Shown here: piece by piece, positions 19,524 to 27,753 of the stretch
How positions within the stretch are numbered: position 1 is the first letter of the stretch
How the letters are laid out: each line of letters starts with the position of its first letter
Source of the DNA: Arenibacter sp. ARW7G5Y1
Lineage (GTDB): Bacteria > Bacteroidota > Bacteroidia > Flavobacteriales > Flavobacteriaceae
Length of the DNA: 64,000 nt
Reading direction: 5' to 3'
Assembly (NCBI RefSeq): GCF_003201775.1
Contig: NZ_QJJZ01000004.1
Location: 340,643 to 404,642, forward strand
Made by a program: the position numbers and the translations under genes
The notes under the pieces: model-generated
What the model was told of the DNA's origin: nothing
Seen by the model: the letters and a program-made list of their open reading frames with translations, nothing else
Database searches by the model: none

Positions 19524-20783
19524 TTAGCGTCTAATAATTTTGTCGACGCTACTGGCCAAGGTCATGTGGTCCGTTGCTGAATTCTTGCGCAAGACGTTGG
19601 TCATAAGCACTACCATATATTTGCAATTGTCAGGATGTTCTACAATGGCCACGGAATTCATATAGTTGGTTACGTTGCCCATATATTTTCCACAGCTTTC
19701 GCCTGTACTTCTATCACATTTATAGAGACTGCCCGATTTAAAATAGACGGCAGCAGGCTTTAGGGCTGTGGATTGTGCATATCTGATCCTTCGGTCCGTC
19801 ATATACATAAGTCGTTTCATTTCCAGGCTCGATTCCTGGTCCACCACCTTGCCTTGCTCCATCTGTATCAAGAATTTCATCAATCCCACAGGAGAACCAA
19901 TACTGCCCCCTTTATCGCCTACATAGCGGTTGGGGCCTGAAGTAAAAAAGCTCCCTAAACGCCATTCGTTTGTTGTTATTCCCAGTTCCCGTAGGGGCAG
20001 GTTTACCACGTCATTGGCCAAATCTGTCAATTCCTTTTTTGGGGTTGTGGTGAAGTAGGTATCCGCTTCTTCCTGGGTCAAGGTGGGGTACGATTCTCCG
20101 AAGGCGGCCATCAATAAGGCTTCCCGCCATACAATGCTCGCTGCCCCGTTGTTACTAACGGATAACATGTGGTCTGCCCATTCAAACAATGTAAAAACAT
20201 CACTGGCTATGACTTGCCTTTTCACTAGCTTATTGGTTTCTACATTAAAAATAGGAACGGTATGTTCATCCGTTAGTCCCCAAACGCCCGATTTCACTGA
20301 TTTGGAACGCAAAAGCTCCAGTCGCTTTTCAAAGGAATCCGGATATATATTTTTCAATTGGGTGAACAAAGCTACCATTACGGCCAGTTTGCCAACACTG
20401 CCCGGTTGATAGCCGGAAGTTTCGTTTCGCTTGGCATATCTAATACTGTCAATATCAGAAATATCCAATACGGTAATGGAATAACTCTTGTCCAACCCCC
20501 TAAAAAGCGCATTGATATCCTTTTGGAATTGCTCATCTACGTTTAGGAAGGTGGCTGTACTGTCCTCCTTTTTTGATATTAGGTTCAATTCAATATCCAT
20601 GTAGGACTTTTGGGCCCCTGGAGGGATAACAGTGGTCGATTTAATCTCTCCACTTTTAACAAGCTCTATATACTTCAACCGTTTGATTCCAGTATGTAAA
20701 TACCCATCAATGGGGTAGTAGCTCATGGTGGTAAAGGCCGAACATATCAGCAATAAAACAATATATTTAATATTCTTTTGCAT
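19524..20783 (-). CDS. Class A beta-lactamase-like serine hydrolase
   Basis: After a signal peptide or membrane anchor (about residues 5-22) and a ~90-residue extension, the penicillin-recognising fold shows SVGK (SxxK, in YQPGSVGKLAVMVALF), SNN (in LSVSNNGAASIVW) and KSGS (in VYFKSGSLYKC). A pair of Cys near the C-terminal motif (CDRSTGESCGKY) could form a disulfide. It starts 1 bp after the stop of the dikinase-like gene on the same strand, so the two are translationally linked. It could be a periplasmic peptidase or a stand-alone domain with altered specificity; resistance is not implied. Confidence 0.83.
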   Translation of the reverse strand: MQKNIKYIVLLLICSAFTTMSYYPIDGYLHTGIKRLKYIELVKSGEIKSTTVIPPGAQKSYMDIELNLISKKEDSTATFLNVDEQFQKDINALFRGLDKSYSITVLDISDIDSIRYAKRNETSGYQPGSVGKLAVMVALFTQLKNIYPDSFEKRLELLRSKSVKSGVWGLTDEHTVPIFNVETNKLVKRQVIASDVFTLFEWADHMLSVSNNGAASIVWREALLMAAFGESYPTLTQEEADTYFTTTPKKELTDLANDVVNLPLRELGITTNEWRLGSFFTSGPNRYVGDKGGSIGSPVGLMKFLIQMEQGKVVDQESSLEMKRLMYMTDRRIRYAQSTALKPAAVYFKSGSLYKCDRSTGESCGKYMGNVTNYMNSVAIVEHPDNCKYMVVLMTNVLRKNSATDHMTLASSVDKIIRR

Positions 20784-20784
20784 C

Positions 20785-23691
20785 CTATATTTTTTTAGAA
20801 AGGGGAATGTTTTTGTCCAAATCGATTTTTGGCGTAATAGATTCCAAATAATCGGAGCTTAACGCTTTTTTATTTTCTACAAAAGGGCGTATTTGAAACA
20901 GCCACAACTTATTGTTCTGGAATCCCAATTCCACGTCATAGGCCCCTGTATAATCCGATTGGGTTGCAGAGGGCATAGTTTCGCGAATGGTTTTGGCCAA
21001 TGCACTTATTTCCTCCATATTTTTTTGGTTGAGGATGAAATTCTCAAAGGTGGACATTTTTTTCTCCGTTCCTCCGGTTGCGGGAAGGCGATTATGGTAC
21101 ATTTCCCTGGCGGGTGCCAAAAGTTGGGCGCCACCGGTATCCTTGATCAGATAAGTTTCTGCCGATTGGCCATCTACAGCACCCCCTGCCCCCCTGCTAA
21201 AGGCTATGGTAAGATCATCAGGATTACCGGAACTTATGCCCTTGGTGATCAATACTCCGGAATAGTCCACATCCACACTGGGAATTATTAAAATGGAGGG
21301 GAAAACATTTTCCGGATTTAGGAGGTATTTCTGGCGCCATTTAAAACTGCGTTCAGAGTAGGGGGATGCCCATACATCCTTAATTCCAGATATAATTTTT
21401 TCCTTGGCCGCTACGTTGAAAATGGTAAGGTTTAATCCAGCACCGGTAAAATTCTTCAAATCCTCCATGTTGGTGTCACTTCTCAGGAAAACTGGAATTT
21501 CCCCCATCTCCTTACCCAATACCTCTTTGAACCCATTTTCCAGGAGGGCAATGAATTGGGGTTTCATGGGCATTTTTTTAATGGCCTCCCTCAAGATTTC
21601 CAATTGCCGTAATTGATAGCTTTCAACCTCTCCTTCAGATTTGCCTTCGGCCCTCATTTTTTCGGCCTGCTTAAAGGTGGAGTTTAAAAATTCCCAATAG
21701 CTGGCTTGCGCACCGGGCATGGTTTGGTCCATATGGTCCCTAAAGATTCCGAAGGGAATCACCAGACCTTCGACTACCATTTCCGGGAACATTTTTTTTA
21801 ACTGTCCCAAGTTGGCCGCTTTTGGACCGCAAAGTTTACCGGAATCGTCTGCGTCCACTGCCCTAAGGTTTAATATGGCATTTTGGTCCAGGCGTATATT
21901 CTCAATGGGTACTTTAATTCTTTCTTCTTTGCGCTCTATTTTAATGAACAAATGGCGTTCCTCCTCGGACATGTCCTTTTCCAACTTCATAATAATGTTG
22001 CCCTTGTTGGATACCGCATAAAACACTTTTTCTCCGTTGTATTTTTTAAGATCTTTAAGGTTTTCATCGCCCAGGGCGGCATTGGGAATACCCATATTCC
22101 GAGCCAGCAATTGCACATGGGATACCATGTTTCCTTCGGATACGGTAGCAATACCAGCTACCGGTTTAAGATCGGAAGGTGGTCTTTGAAAAATATAAAT
22201 CTTGTCCGAGGATACTTCTATTTCATCTGGGGAACCACCTACTACTACCAATTCACCAAGGGCATAACCAGGGTTTAGGCCCCGTAGGCCACTTTGGTTG
22301 TCTATGTCCATGACCTTATTGGTCAAAGCGGATTCCTGGGCGATGAGATCGCCCAATTCTCCTACAGTCTGACCTAAATGTAGGGCAATGGAACCTCTAA
22401 TTCTATCATCTATAAAACCATATGTCTTAGGTTCAAAACCGGTATAAATATCCACGATATCCTGATAATTGGCCTTTACCATGGAAGAGCTCCATTCCAC
22501 TTCCCTACGTGCATTTTCCAATACTGTGGTTAGTTGCCCAAGGGACATGGTACTGCTGCCGGATCCTTTTAGCGATAAATTGAGTTGTTCCCATTCTGCC
22601 AGTTCTATATAACCTGCACCGGCATTCGCCATTCCCAAATAACAAACCTTGTCCAATAAACCGTTTAGATCTTGTGGCTGCCACTGGGGAGAATTTTTAA
22701 ATATTACTTCTTCCAACTTCAGGGAGGCGTCCAATAACTGGAGGCGGGCCGATGCATTTTCTTCTTTTAAGATGGCCTGTCTTATATTTAAAAGCAATTC
22801 GGCCGTAGCGGGAATAAGCTCTGCAGCATTTGTTTCTCCACTGTAACTACGGGTAAAATCTTTGATGGAAGCCCCGATAGGGCTGTCTTTAACAAGGGGA
22901 GTATTTTTCTGAATTTGCGCAATATCTACAGGTTTGTAGAAACTGGCCATGGCAGACACCAGAGCATCTATTTTTGTTTTAACCCCATTGGTTAGTTTAT
23001 GGCTGTTTTTAGATCTAAAGTCCTTTACTTTATTAATATCCCCAGCATCTGGCCGACTATGGATTTTGACCCTTAAATCCATGAATTCAGGGATTAAATC
23101 CGATATTACTTTGGAATCGCTCCTTATTTTTTGGGCCAGATTGTCATCGCCATTATGTGGAATATCCTTTAATGATTGTCGAACGAGATAAAAATGTTTG
23201 ATTAAATTCTCGGTGTTGGACAACAGCCAATTGTAAAAATCCAAACCCCAGGCCTCTTCGTCCTCTGCCTGTGTAGCCCCACGATAGTACTGCCCCCTTT
23301 CAAGGATCCAGCCATTGTCAACGGTTCTTAAATACTTGTCCAATTGGTACTGCTTAAGGCGGGAATGATTATTTTCTGCGTCCCATAATTCCTCTTTGGA
23401 AGTGTAGGATAAAATTTGACCTAAAAAAAGGTGGTTGCTCTTTCCTAAGTCGATAACCGAGCTTTTATAGGTGGCGTGTTGTACTCCAGGTCCAATATTA
23501 TCGGGACAAGGGTCTTTGGGTTGGCGTATGCTCCCATCTGTACAGAACCAACGAATTTCTTTGTAAGGTCCGCGGATATCCTTTTTGTAGGAATTGATCA
23601 AATCCTTTATTTCCTCATTGCCCAGTTTTTGACCCGGACTTAGCAGTGGAAAACAAAAAAGAAGGATATATATAAATGTATGTTTTTTCAT
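20785..23691 (-). CDS. Exported dikinase-like protein (phosphohistidine domain plus ATP-grasp PPDK_N domain)
   Basis: A signal peptide occupies residues 1-20 when the ATG at 23691 is used (MKKHTFIYILLFCF...); the frame opens upstream at 23736. About 480 residues of mostly helical sequence without a recognised domain follow. Then comes a PEP-utiliser phosphohistidine domain (about 490-590) with the swivelling His in GNMVSHVQLLARNMGIP (about residue 525). An ATP-grasp PPDK N-terminal-type domain (about 615-950) carries LCGPKAANLGQL, VFLRSDTNMEDL and the late ELGFQNNKLWLFQIRP. This order (His domain before ATP-grasp, no PEP barrel) is like glucan water dikinases, not PEP synthase. An export signal on such an ATP-using enzyme is unexpected. 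Confidence 0.82.
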   Translation of the reverse strand: MKKHTFIYILLFCFPLLSPGQKLGNEEIKDLINSYKKDIRGPYKEIRWFCTDGSIRQPKDPCPDNIGPGVQHATYKSSVIDLGKSNHLFLGQILSYTSKEELWDAENNHSRLKQYQLDKYLRTVDNGWILERGQYYRGATQAEDEEAWGLDFYNWLLSNTENLIKHFYLVRQSLKDIPHNGDDNLAQKIRSDSKVISDLIPEFMDLRVKIHSRPDAGDINKVKDFRSKNSHKLTNGVKTKIDALVSAMASFYKPVDIAQIQKNTPLVKDSPIGASIKDFTRSYSGETNAAELIPATAELLLNIRQAILKEENASARLQLLDASLKLEEVIFKNSPQWQPQDLNGLLDKVCYLGMANAGAGYIELAEWEQLNLSLKGSGSSTMSLGQLTTVLENARREVEWSSSMVKANYQDIVDIYTGFEPKTYGFIDDRIRGSIALHLGQTVGELGDLIAQESALTNKVMDIDNQSGLRGLNPGYALGELVVVGGSPDEIEVSSDKIYIFQRPPSDLKPVAGIATVSEGNMVSHVQLLARNMGIPNAALGDENLKDLKKYNGEKVFYAVSNKGNIIMKLEKDMSEEERHLFIKIERKEERIKVPIENIRLDQNAILNLRAVDADDSGKLCGPKAANLGQLKKMFPEMVVEGLVIPFGIFRDHMDQTMPGAQASYWEFLNSTFKQAEKMRAEGKSEGEVESYQLRQLEILREAIKKMPMKPQFIALLENGFKEVLGKEMGEIPVFLRSDTNMEDLKNFTGAGLNLTIFNVAAKEKIISGIKDVWASPYSERSFKWRQKYLLNPENVFPSILIIPSVDVDYSGVLITKGISSGNPDDLTIAFSRGAGGAVDGQSAETYLIKDTGGAQLLAPAREMYHNRLPATGGTEKKMSTFENFILNQKNMEEISALAKTIRETMPSATQSDYTGAYDVELGFQNNKLWLFQIRPFVENKKALSSDYLESITPKIDLDKNIPLSKKI

Positions 23692-23721
23692 AGCGTTGTA
23701 ATGGCAGTTCCAAAGTGTATT

Positions 23722-23752
23722 CAAATGTAATACCAATTTTAATGCAAATATA
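23722..23752 (-). promoter_or_regulatory. Putative promoter region of the dikinase-like gene
   Basis: On the minus strand two TAnnTTTG matches lie in tandem: TATATTTG (plus 23745-23752) and TACATTTG (plus 23722-23729), the nearer one about 31 bp before the ATG at 23691. No convincing TTG -33 box was found at normal spacing for either. Confidence 0.33.
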
Positions 23753-23893
23753 GATTTAAGCCGAGTTTCCCTGGCCTAATCAATAAAACCATGCCAAAAG
23801 GGGAGGAGTGGTCATGGTGTAAAGTCGGTAAAGCTATAGAATATAAGAAATTGAAGGAAGGTTTACAAATTACGTCATTGTGGTTTCTATGCC

Positions 23894-25195
23894 CTAAGCA
23901 TCAGCTTTCAACCGATGGTCTATTACAATAACGGGTTTTCTGCTCATTTTGGGAAATCGCAATTCCTGTAGGGTTTTAAAATCGTGGAATTCAATTTTTG
24001 GGAGTACCCTTAGTTTTGCCCTGAAGTGATCCTTGATGGTCTGTAATAAATCATTGGTAGGATTGGCGGTAGCTATTTTAATACAAATTTCATCGGTACC
24101 TATGTCGTTATGGTCTATTTCGATAACAAAGGCGTCTATATCATTAAAAGAATTAAGTACGTTGTACATGGCCGGAGGATAGAGTGTAGTACCCTTGTAT
24201 TTTATCATTTGTTTTTTCCTACCTATCACTGGGCCTAAGCGTGGTGTATTTCTCCCACAGGAACATTTGGAGGTGTGGGCTTGTACGATATCGCCGGTTT
24301 TAAATCTGAGTAAGGGCATGCCTTCAACCCCTAGGGTAGTAATGGTGAGCTCCCCTGGCATTCCTTCACCAACCTGTTTACCGTCATCGTCCAGAATTTC
24401 AATAATGATCAATTCCGGGTGATGATGTCCGCCTTGCCTTGCCTTGCATTCGGTAAAGGCCGTACTCATTTCTGTGGATGCGTAGGTGGAATATAGGGGA
24501 ATATTCCAATCTTTCTTTATTTTGGCAGCGAGGGTGTTCAATGAAAAATCTTCGTTGCGCAATGATTCCCCGATACATATGGCTCCTTTTAATCCAACCT
24601 GGTTGGGGTCTATTCCGTGCTGATGGGCATATTCTATGAGTTTCAATAAAAAAGACGGGACCACAATTAGGTAGGTTGGTTTAAATTTAAGAATGGAATC
24701 CCATTGAAGCTCAGGTATTCCTGCGCCTACCCTGATAATTCCTGCCCCCAGTTTTCGGACTCCCAAAAAATACGCCAACCCTGCCATAAACCTTCTATCC
24801 ATGGTTGTCGTTAATTGCAGAATATCGTCTGAGGTAACACCGGCACAGTCAAAAGAGATGGCCTCGTTATAGGCCAAACGATTAAGGTCATTGTCCGTAA
24901 GGGCAAAGGTTACAGGTTCTCCCAAGGTACCTGATGTAGTTACGTAGTCTATTATCTTGTGTCTATCCACACATAGGAAATCATCATTGTATTGTTGTAG
25001 ATCTTCTTTGGAGGTTGTGGGCAGTTTGGCTAGGTCGGCCAACGTTTTTATATCGCTGGCCTGTAGATTGTTTTCCTTAAAAATTCTTTTATAATAGGCA
25101 GAGTTTTGGGTAATATAGTTGATAAGCTCCCTTAAACGCTGTTCTTGTAAATGTTGTATTGCCTCTGCCGATGCTTTTTCAATTTCAGGGATCAT
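23894..25195 (-). CDS. Phenylacetate-CoA-ligase-like AMP-forming acyl activator (probable hydroxycinnamate ligase of the pigment cluster)
   Basis: The adenylate-forming superfamily is shown by YVTTSGTLGEPVTF (phosphate-binding loop), YSTYASTEMSTAF (adenine-binding motif) and LLRFKTGDIV (ribose Asp). The C-terminal KKQMIKYKGTTLYPPAMYNVL hinge is of the PaaK type. The segment CSCGRNTPRLGP may bind a metal, as in PaaK relatives. It is the last gene of the long minus-strand pigment cluster and overlaps the C45 gene by one base. Given a tyrosine ammonia-lyase at the other end of the cluster, the likely job is to activate 4-coumarate (to CoA or ACP) as the polyene starter. This is inference from context. 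Confidence 0.85.
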   Translation of the reverse strand: MIPEIEKASAEAIQHLQEQRLRELINYITQNSAYYKRIFKENNLQASDIKTLADLAKLPTTSKEDLQQYNDDFLCVDRHKIIDYVTTSGTLGEPVTFALTDNDLNRLAYNEAISFDCAGVTSDDILQLTTTMDRRFMAGLAYFLGVRKLGAGIIRVGAGIPELQWDSILKFKPTYLIVVPSFLLKLIEYAHQHGIDPNQVGLKGAICIGESLRNEDFSLNTLAAKIKKDWNIPLYSTYASTEMSTAFTECKARQGGHHHPELIIIEILDDDGKQVGEGMPGELTITTLGVEGMPLLRFKTGDIVQAHTSKCSCGRNTPRLGPVIGRKKQMIKYKGTTLYPPAMYNVLNSFNDIDAFVIEIDHNDIGTDEICIKIATANPTNDLLQTIKDHFRAKLRVLPKIEFHDFKTLQELRFPKMSRKPVIVIDHRLKADA

Positions 25196-26865
25196 TATTG
25201 TAGTTTACGTTTTAATCTTCGAATATACGAATGTACCAAAGCTTTCTCGGGAACTGTGGTAATTTCTTTTGTGCTTGCTTCCAAAAAGTCGTTGAGGGCT
25301 GCCCTATAGTATTTTTTATTGTAATTATAGAGGCCCACCCAATAGTGTGTTTCCCAAAATTCAGGATTCAATCTTTTGAATTCCTCAAGAAATTTAGGAG
25401 GCAAATGTTTTTTGTCTTTGACCGCTTGTTTTATTTGATCAATTTCTATGCGATACTTTTCATAGTTTTGATAAGCTTGGGTATACAGAAAACTATCCTT
25501 TTCAATGTTTTTGCCAGGGATGGAAAGCGCTGATCCTTTTCTGTTGTTTAAACTGTCCTTAAAAACTTTGTTTAGGTCATAGGCCACAAATTCGCCTAAT
25601 TGGTAGGGATTTGAAGAGACCCAGACCAATCGCTGCTCTGGCTTAAAAACAATTCCATGATGGGCCAATAATTGGTTTAACGCCTTTTCATTGCCGTACC
25701 CAATATCGTTGTCCCTAAGGCCTTGCTTATTTCTAAGGATGTCCACCGCAATTGTTGGGGTTATTTTTTTATGGTTTCCCAAAAGTTCTTCCATACGTTC
25801 ATATCTGTATTTGGAATGACTTTCAAAAATGTGTTTTTGGTTGTTTTTGTCTTCGGCATAGGCATCACTCTGAAAGTGGTTGGAGCATATCAATTCGTTG
25901 GAATTGGGAACTTCATAAACCCCAAAATTATGGGGAGAGACTTCGATTATCATCGCCTTTTTATCCCGGGCACTGCCCACGAGAATGGATTCGGATACAA
26001 AAACCTGTCGTTTTTTAGCGATGCTTATAGCTTCCTCCAAAGTAGCGGCATATTGTAATATTTCTCGGGTAAGGATGCTGATAGGCGTCTTTGCAACCAA
26101 GGGAATTTTGGATTTTCCCGCATTGATGGTAACCGTTAGTCCGTGCTCGTTCATCCCCGAGACCACTCCTGTCATACCAGCCCAGGTAACGGACATAAAT
26201 TTGTGGCCTTCGGTGGGATCTTGGAAGGAAATTATTTTGTTTTTAGCAAAATCGTCCCCAGCGTAAAAGTCAAAATTGCGACCAAGGATTAAACTTCCGT
26301 CTTCGGATTTATTGCCCCAGACGGCAAAGGAAGAACAACCAACAAGGGCCAAATCTTGAAGGGCATGCCCTATATCATGGGCACCGTGAAGGTAAAGCAC
26401 CCTAGAATAGGGATCTGCTATGTCGTTAAAGTTTGGGGAGGCATATCTGGATAGTCCCCAAATTTCTGCTTTAATTTCCTCGGGAATGTTCTTGTACATT
26501 TTTCTATTGTACCATGCCAAGAATTTTCTCAGGAAGTACCTTTTTGTTTTAGAGGGCACCAGTTCCTCTACCTTGGATAAAAATATGGCTTCCTGTTGCT
26601 GAAATAGCTCTTTAGTAAGCGCTCCCGTTATTAATCCCCTTTGCAAGGGATCTCCGGAGACATAAAGCTCCCAAAGTCCTTGCTTGTTTTTAAACAGGGA
26701 GTTATTGGAATAAACATAGGAAGTATCCGAAGTTTTTGTTATTTCAGGAATTTGACTGTTGTAGTTACTTAAATCAGGTCTATCCTTCAGGGATTTTGAA
26801 ATCCCACAAGAACTAAAAAGTCCAAGAATAACAGCAATACAAACAATCCATTTTATCCGGTACAT
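25195..26865 (-). CDS. C45-family autoproteolytic acyltransferase/hydrolase, lipoprotein
   Basis: The N-terminus is a lipoprotein signal with Cys20 (LGLFSSCGIS). The Ntn-hydrolase C45 (isopenicillin N acyltransferase-like) domain has its autocatalytic nucleophile at Cys177 in LVGCSSFAVW, followed by GSLILGRNFDF and GMTGVVSGMNEHGLTVTINAG. After processing the new N-terminal Cys would act as the nucleophile in amide or ester acyl transfer. The last ~80 residues resemble a short TPR-like helical tail. It is part of the flexirubin-type cluster, overlapping the ligase by one base. Homologues are regular members of such clusters but have no proven step. Attaching the acyl part of the pigment is a possibility. 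Confidence 0.85.
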   Translation of the reverse strand: MYRIKWIVCIAVILGLFSSCGISKSLKDRPDLSNYNSQIPEITKTSDTSYVYSNNSLFKNKQGLWELYVSGDPLQRGLITGALTKELFQQQEAIFLSKVEELVPSKTKRYFLRKFLAWYNRKMYKNIPEEIKAEIWGLSRYASPNFNDIADPYSRVLYLHGAHDIGHALQDLALVGCSSFAVWGNKSEDGSLILGRNFDFYAGDDFAKNKIISFQDPTEGHKFMSVTWAGMTGVVSGMNEHGLTVTINAGKSKIPLVAKTPISILTREILQYAATLEEAISIAKKRQVFVSESILVGSARDKKAMIIEVSPHNFGVYEVPNSNELICSNHFQSDAYAEDKNNQKHIFESHSKYRYERMEELLGNHKKITPTIAVDILRNKQGLRDNDIGYGNEKALNQLLAHHGIVFKPEQRLVWVSSNPYQLGEFVAYDLNKVFKDSLNNRKGSALSIPGKNIEKDSFLYTQAYQNYEKYRIEIDQIKQAVKDKKHLPPKFLEEFKRLNPEFWETHYWVGLYNYNKKYYRAALNDFLEASTKEITTVPEKALVHSYIRRLKRKLQ

Positions 26866-26879
26866 CCTAATTCCCTGAT

Positions 26880-27752
26880 TTATTCTTTTCCAAACCTATT
26901 ATTGGTTTTTATCAGCATCCTTTTCTCTTTATAGTCTACCCACTTTTGACCCCAAATTTTTCTCATTGTATTTTCAAACGGTCTCATAAAAAATAAATTT
27001 CCAAACATTTTGGACAACAATAAAGGGTTTTTGGGCAAGGCCCTTAAGGTAATGGAAAATCCGCCATCGAGGTATTTAATGTAGTGCCAGTAACCACTGG
27101 GCATATAAAGGGCGTCCCCATGTTTCATTTCCACATATAGCCCTTCTGCCTTTTTTAGGGCAGGATAGCGATCAAAATCTGGATCATCCATATTTATGGA
27201 TTCCAAATTATGTACGGAAAAAGGAACCTTGTACAGGTATTTTGTCTGTTCGGGCGGAAATAAAAGAATGCTTTTGTGTCCGTGAAAATGAAAATGGAGT
27301 AGGTCTGACAAATCCATGTCATAATGGGGAAGCACAGCGGAGCCTTCACCACCAAAAAACATGACCGGCAGCCGTTTAAAAAATTTTAATCCAATTTCCG
27401 GGTAACGTATATCCTTAATGAGTTCGGGCATTTTATCCAGGATATTATAGAAAAAAATACGAAGGTCCGTTGGTTTGGATTTTAGGATTTCCAGGTAGTC
27501 GTACAGTTTCATTTCCGTTACGGGGGCAGCGGAGTTTTGTTTTCCTTTGGTAGGTTCATTGTTGTACAGGGGAACCACCTGGTCTCCTGCCTTTTTCTGT
27601 ATGTAATCTATATTCCATTTCTTACGGGCTGGCCAATCCGAGGTGAGGTTTTCAATTAAAACAGGGCGTTGGGTTTTGTAATATTTATTGATAAAATCCT
27701 CCTTGCTAATAGAACTGACCCTTGTTATAGGAATTGTTTTAATCTGTCCCAT
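26880..27752 (-). CDS. Cupin-like (JmjC-type) putative Fe(II)/2-oxoglutarate oxygenase
   Basis: The family of JmjC/cupin_8 proteins is recognised by the N-terminal RPVLIENLTSDWPARKKWNIDYI and the metal-binding HYDMD (HxD) in GSAVLPHYDMDLSDLLHFHFHG. The block HKSILLFPPEQTKYLY and the later GDALYMPSGYWHYIKYLDGGFSIT supply the second His. The metal triad is present, so it could hydroxylate a small molecule or protein. It lies 1 bp after the CrtI-like oxidoreductase gene in the same direction, and the pair probably modifies the pigment. No hydroxylation site can be assigned from sequence. Confidence 0.88.
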   Translation of the reverse strand: MGQIKTIPITRVSSISKEDFINKYYKTQRPVLIENLTSDWPARKKWNIDYIQKKAGDQVVPLYNNEPTKGKQNSAAPVTEMKLYDYLEILKSKPTDLRIFFYNILDKMPELIKDIRYPEIGLKFFKRLPVMFFGGEGSAVLPHYDMDLSDLLHFHFHGHKSILLFPPEQTKYLYKVPFSVHNLESINMDDPDFDRYPALKKAEGLYVEMKHGDALYMPSGYWHYIKYLDGGFSITLRALPKNPLLLSKMFGNLFFMRPFENTMRKIWGQKWVDYKEKRMLIKTNNRFGKE

Positions 27753-27753
27753 A

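Noticed and set aside
15611-20783. Beta-lactam resistance genes
   Set aside because: SxxK, SNN and KSG motifs are present in both, but the omega-loop Glu of true class A enzymes is not evident and other members of the fold are peptidases.
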